This document shows, piece after piece, positions 19,120 to 20,545 of a stretch of 20,545 bases of DNA; the stretch's first letter is position 1; every line of letters starts with the position of its first letter. The notes beneath the pieces are model-generated. The model was not told the DNA's origin and made no database searches. It saw only the letters and a program-made list of their open reading frames with translations. Origin of the DNA: Gammaproteobacteria bacterium (GTDB taxonomy: Bacteria > Pseudomonadota > Gammaproteobacteria > Acidiferrobacterales > Acidiferrobacteraceae); the NCBI GenBank assembly GCA_028064935.1, contig JAPTWT010000233.1, forward strand, positions 1 to 20,545, given 5' to 3'. Made by a program: the position numbers and the translations under genes.

Positions 19120-20545
19120 TTAGGCCACCGTTTCGGGGGTCCAGACATATCGCCGAAGGGGCAACCCTGCCAAGCGGTAATACCCATTGAACCGCGCATT
19201 TTCGTACTCCGTGGCCTGCGGGTCGTAGTAGGCCAGGAAATCCTTCATATCCCGCTTCATGAATGTCATTCGATGGAATAGCCCCGCAGGGCCTACATAC
19301 CCCGGATGCGGAAGGGTATCCCCCATGCACGCAAAGCCTACCCCCTCGGCCGTTTTGCCCGAGGCATACCGCGTGTCGGAATACGAAAGGATGGGCAGGT
19401 TCTCAGGGTTATATCGGGACGCAAAATACTTGAACATCTTCGAGAGGCCGCCCAAGATGCACCCCCTAAACGCCATGCGCGTGAACTCGATCTGCGCCTG
19501 TCCTATGCGGAAGGCGGAAACCCCCAATATGTCGTCCCCCTGGGTGAGCCCTAAATAGACCGATGACGACGTGAACCCTTGCAGGTGGTACTTTTCAAGG
19601 AACGCCTTCGCTGCTTCTGAAGGGAGTTCTATGATGTCCAGCTTATGCGCTGAGATGGGCTTGTGCTGCCGCAGTCGGGACGCGACCATAGAAAGGACGG
19701 CCTCTCTCCTCTGCGCCCACTCCCAATCAAAGAACAGCATGGCTTCAGGATCTTTGGCCTTCTGCTCCATGAGAGCCAGCGTAGAGTTCATCGTCGCCCG
19801 GTCTGATATCTGAAAGGTTGATATTATGCGCGCAGGAGTTCCTTCTAATTCAGGAACATCTAGGAACAGCGACCGAGCTTCTTGAACCTTTGGGCGCCAT
19901 TCTTTCCAAAGGATTTTGCCCCCCTTCCGCATGTTGCATTCCGGGCACGACAAAACGATATTAAACGCCGCGTGCGCCCCATCGCGCGCAACGGGAACGA
20001 TGTGCTCGACATGCGTATCCTGTGTGGCGGGCCCAAAAGGGCGGTTACAGTAATAGCAAGCCTCCTGCTGCCATACCCGAAGGAAGCGCACATGGGACGC
20101 TAAGTCAAACGACTCCACGGTTTGGTTACGCTCACGAAGCCGCCGACGGTGCTCGCGGGCACGGTAGACCTCAGGGCGCTTCGCGCGGTCCTCCCGTGTC
20201 TCACGGTTCCTGCCTGTCGCCCTGCGCGCCTCATTGCTCCTTTGGCGGTAGGCAGCGTATTGCTCTTCCCCCATCTTTAACTGCTGGTACGCTGCACGTC
20301 GACGTTCTTTTTGTATAGGTGTCGTCTGAAAGGTACGCATATAGCGGCGGTATGCCTCTCTCTGCTCGGGGGTTCTGTTATCGCGCCGCTCTTTAGCTTC
20401 CGCTGCTATGCGCGCGCGAAGGGCCGCGTCGGCAGCATAACGCGCGCGACCCGCTAGGGATCGCTTAAGGGCGTAATCATCCGCACGTTTCGTAGGATGC
20501 GTCTTTCGGTACTCTCGAAGGTAGGCGGCGTTTTCCTCCCGGTGC
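19120..20545 (-). CDS. HNH endonuclease with an additional conserved C-terminal domain (5' end beyond the right edge)
   Basis: The frame is open from the right edge to TAA at 19120, giving at least 474 residues; the Met at 20340 is probably internal, since the same basic Y.R-rich composition continues upstream of it. Numbering from that Met, residues 1-75 are highly basic, Arg-rich and repeat-like (RRAAYQQLKMGEEQYAAYRQ). The HNH domain spans about 94-140: C95/C98 (ACYYCNRPFG), THVEHIVPVARDGAH with H113, N127, and C132/C135 (SCPECNMRKGG). Residues about 238-406 form a second domain: FLEKYHLQGF, DDILGVSAFRIG, EFTRMAFRGC, LPILSYSDTRYASG and GVGFACMGD, an arrangement that recalls GNAT-fold/Mom-like proteins and the tails of several phage homing endonucleases. 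HNH phage proteins of this kind usually act as homing endonucleases. It lies between structural genes, on their strand. Confidence 0.8.
   Translation of the reverse strand, partial: HREENAAYLREYRKTHPTKRADDYALKRSLAGRARYAADAALRARIAAEAKERRDNRTPEQREAYRRYMRTFQTTPIQKERRRAAYQQLKMGEEQYAAYRQRSNEARRATGRNRETREDRAKRPEVYRAREHRRRLRERNQTVESFDLASHVRFLRVWQQEACYYCNRPFGPATQDTHVEHIVPVARDGAHAAFNIVLSCPECNMRKGGKILWKEWRPKVQEARSLFLDVPELEGTPARIISTFQISDRATMNSTLALMEQKAKDPEAMLFFDWEWAQRREAVLSMVASRLRQHKPISAHKLDIIELPSEAAKAFLEKYHLQGFTSSSVYLGLTQGDDILGVSAFRIGQAQIEFTRMAFRGCILGGLSKMFKYFASRYNPENLPILSYSDTRYASGKTAEGVGFACMGDTLPHPGYVGPAGLFHRMTFMKRDMKDFLAYYDPQATEYENARFNGYYRLAGLPLRRYVWTPETVA

Noticed and set aside
20338..20340. ATG at 20340 as the start of the HNH gene
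   Set aside because: The frame is open without stops to the right edge with the same basic Y.R-rich composition, so this Met is probably internal.

Overview
The window is part of a contractile-tailed bacteriophage (myovirus) genome or prophage with high GC content (roughly 60% by eye). The minus strand carries a tightly packed virion-structure cluster, read from right to left. Genes join through 1-4 nt stop/start overlaps (TAATG, ATGA, TGATG) and mostly have GGAG-type ribosome binding sites, so the host is a bacterium with a canonical anti-Shine-Dalgarno. Nothing here fixes the host genus. No integrase, terminase, portal or capsid gene is in the window.

Right to left on the minus strand: a 5'-truncated HNH endonuclease with a second conserved C-terminal domain (19120-20545); a small proline-rich protein (18711-19067); three neck or head-completion candidates (17724-18707, 16936-17724, 16371-16946); accessory island 1 (15145-16374); a probable tail terminator (14222-15055); accessory island 2 (13368-14170, plus strand); a 57-residue small gene (13034-13207); tail sheath (11240-13030); tail tube (10712-11230); a rho-independent terminator; an overlapping tail assembly chaperone pair (10177-10614 and 9921-10283); a tape measure protein (7667-9934); a baseplate hub (5985-7670); a central spike (5050-5985); a beta-propeller-like protein (3003-4976); a baseplate protein (2239-3006); a LysM plus gp25-like wedge protein (851-2239); and a baseplate J-like protein cut off by the left edge (1-840).

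Accessory island 1 has a divergent promoter region. A PD-(D/E)XK/DUF559-like nuclease is read rightwards. A ribbon-helix-helix (RHH) regulator, an apparently leaderless Cro/YdaS-like regulator and a coupled 69-residue protein are read leftwards and end at a strong terminator. Two 12-bp direct repeats flank the nuclease -10 box. Accessory island 2 is a two-gene plus-strand unit of unknown function ending at a bidirectional terminator. The two islands leave the probable tail-terminator gene between terminators on both sides.

The sheath-tube transcript starts in a divergent intergenic region (13208-13367). This holds a perfect TATAAT that overlaps a 19-nt match (14/19) to a T7-type promoter core. 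A terminator after the tube gene would lower expression of the chaperones and tape measure relative to sheath and tube, which fits virion stoichiometry. No gene-free stretch exceeds 300 bases. No tRNA, rRNA, CRISPR array or insertion sequence was seen.
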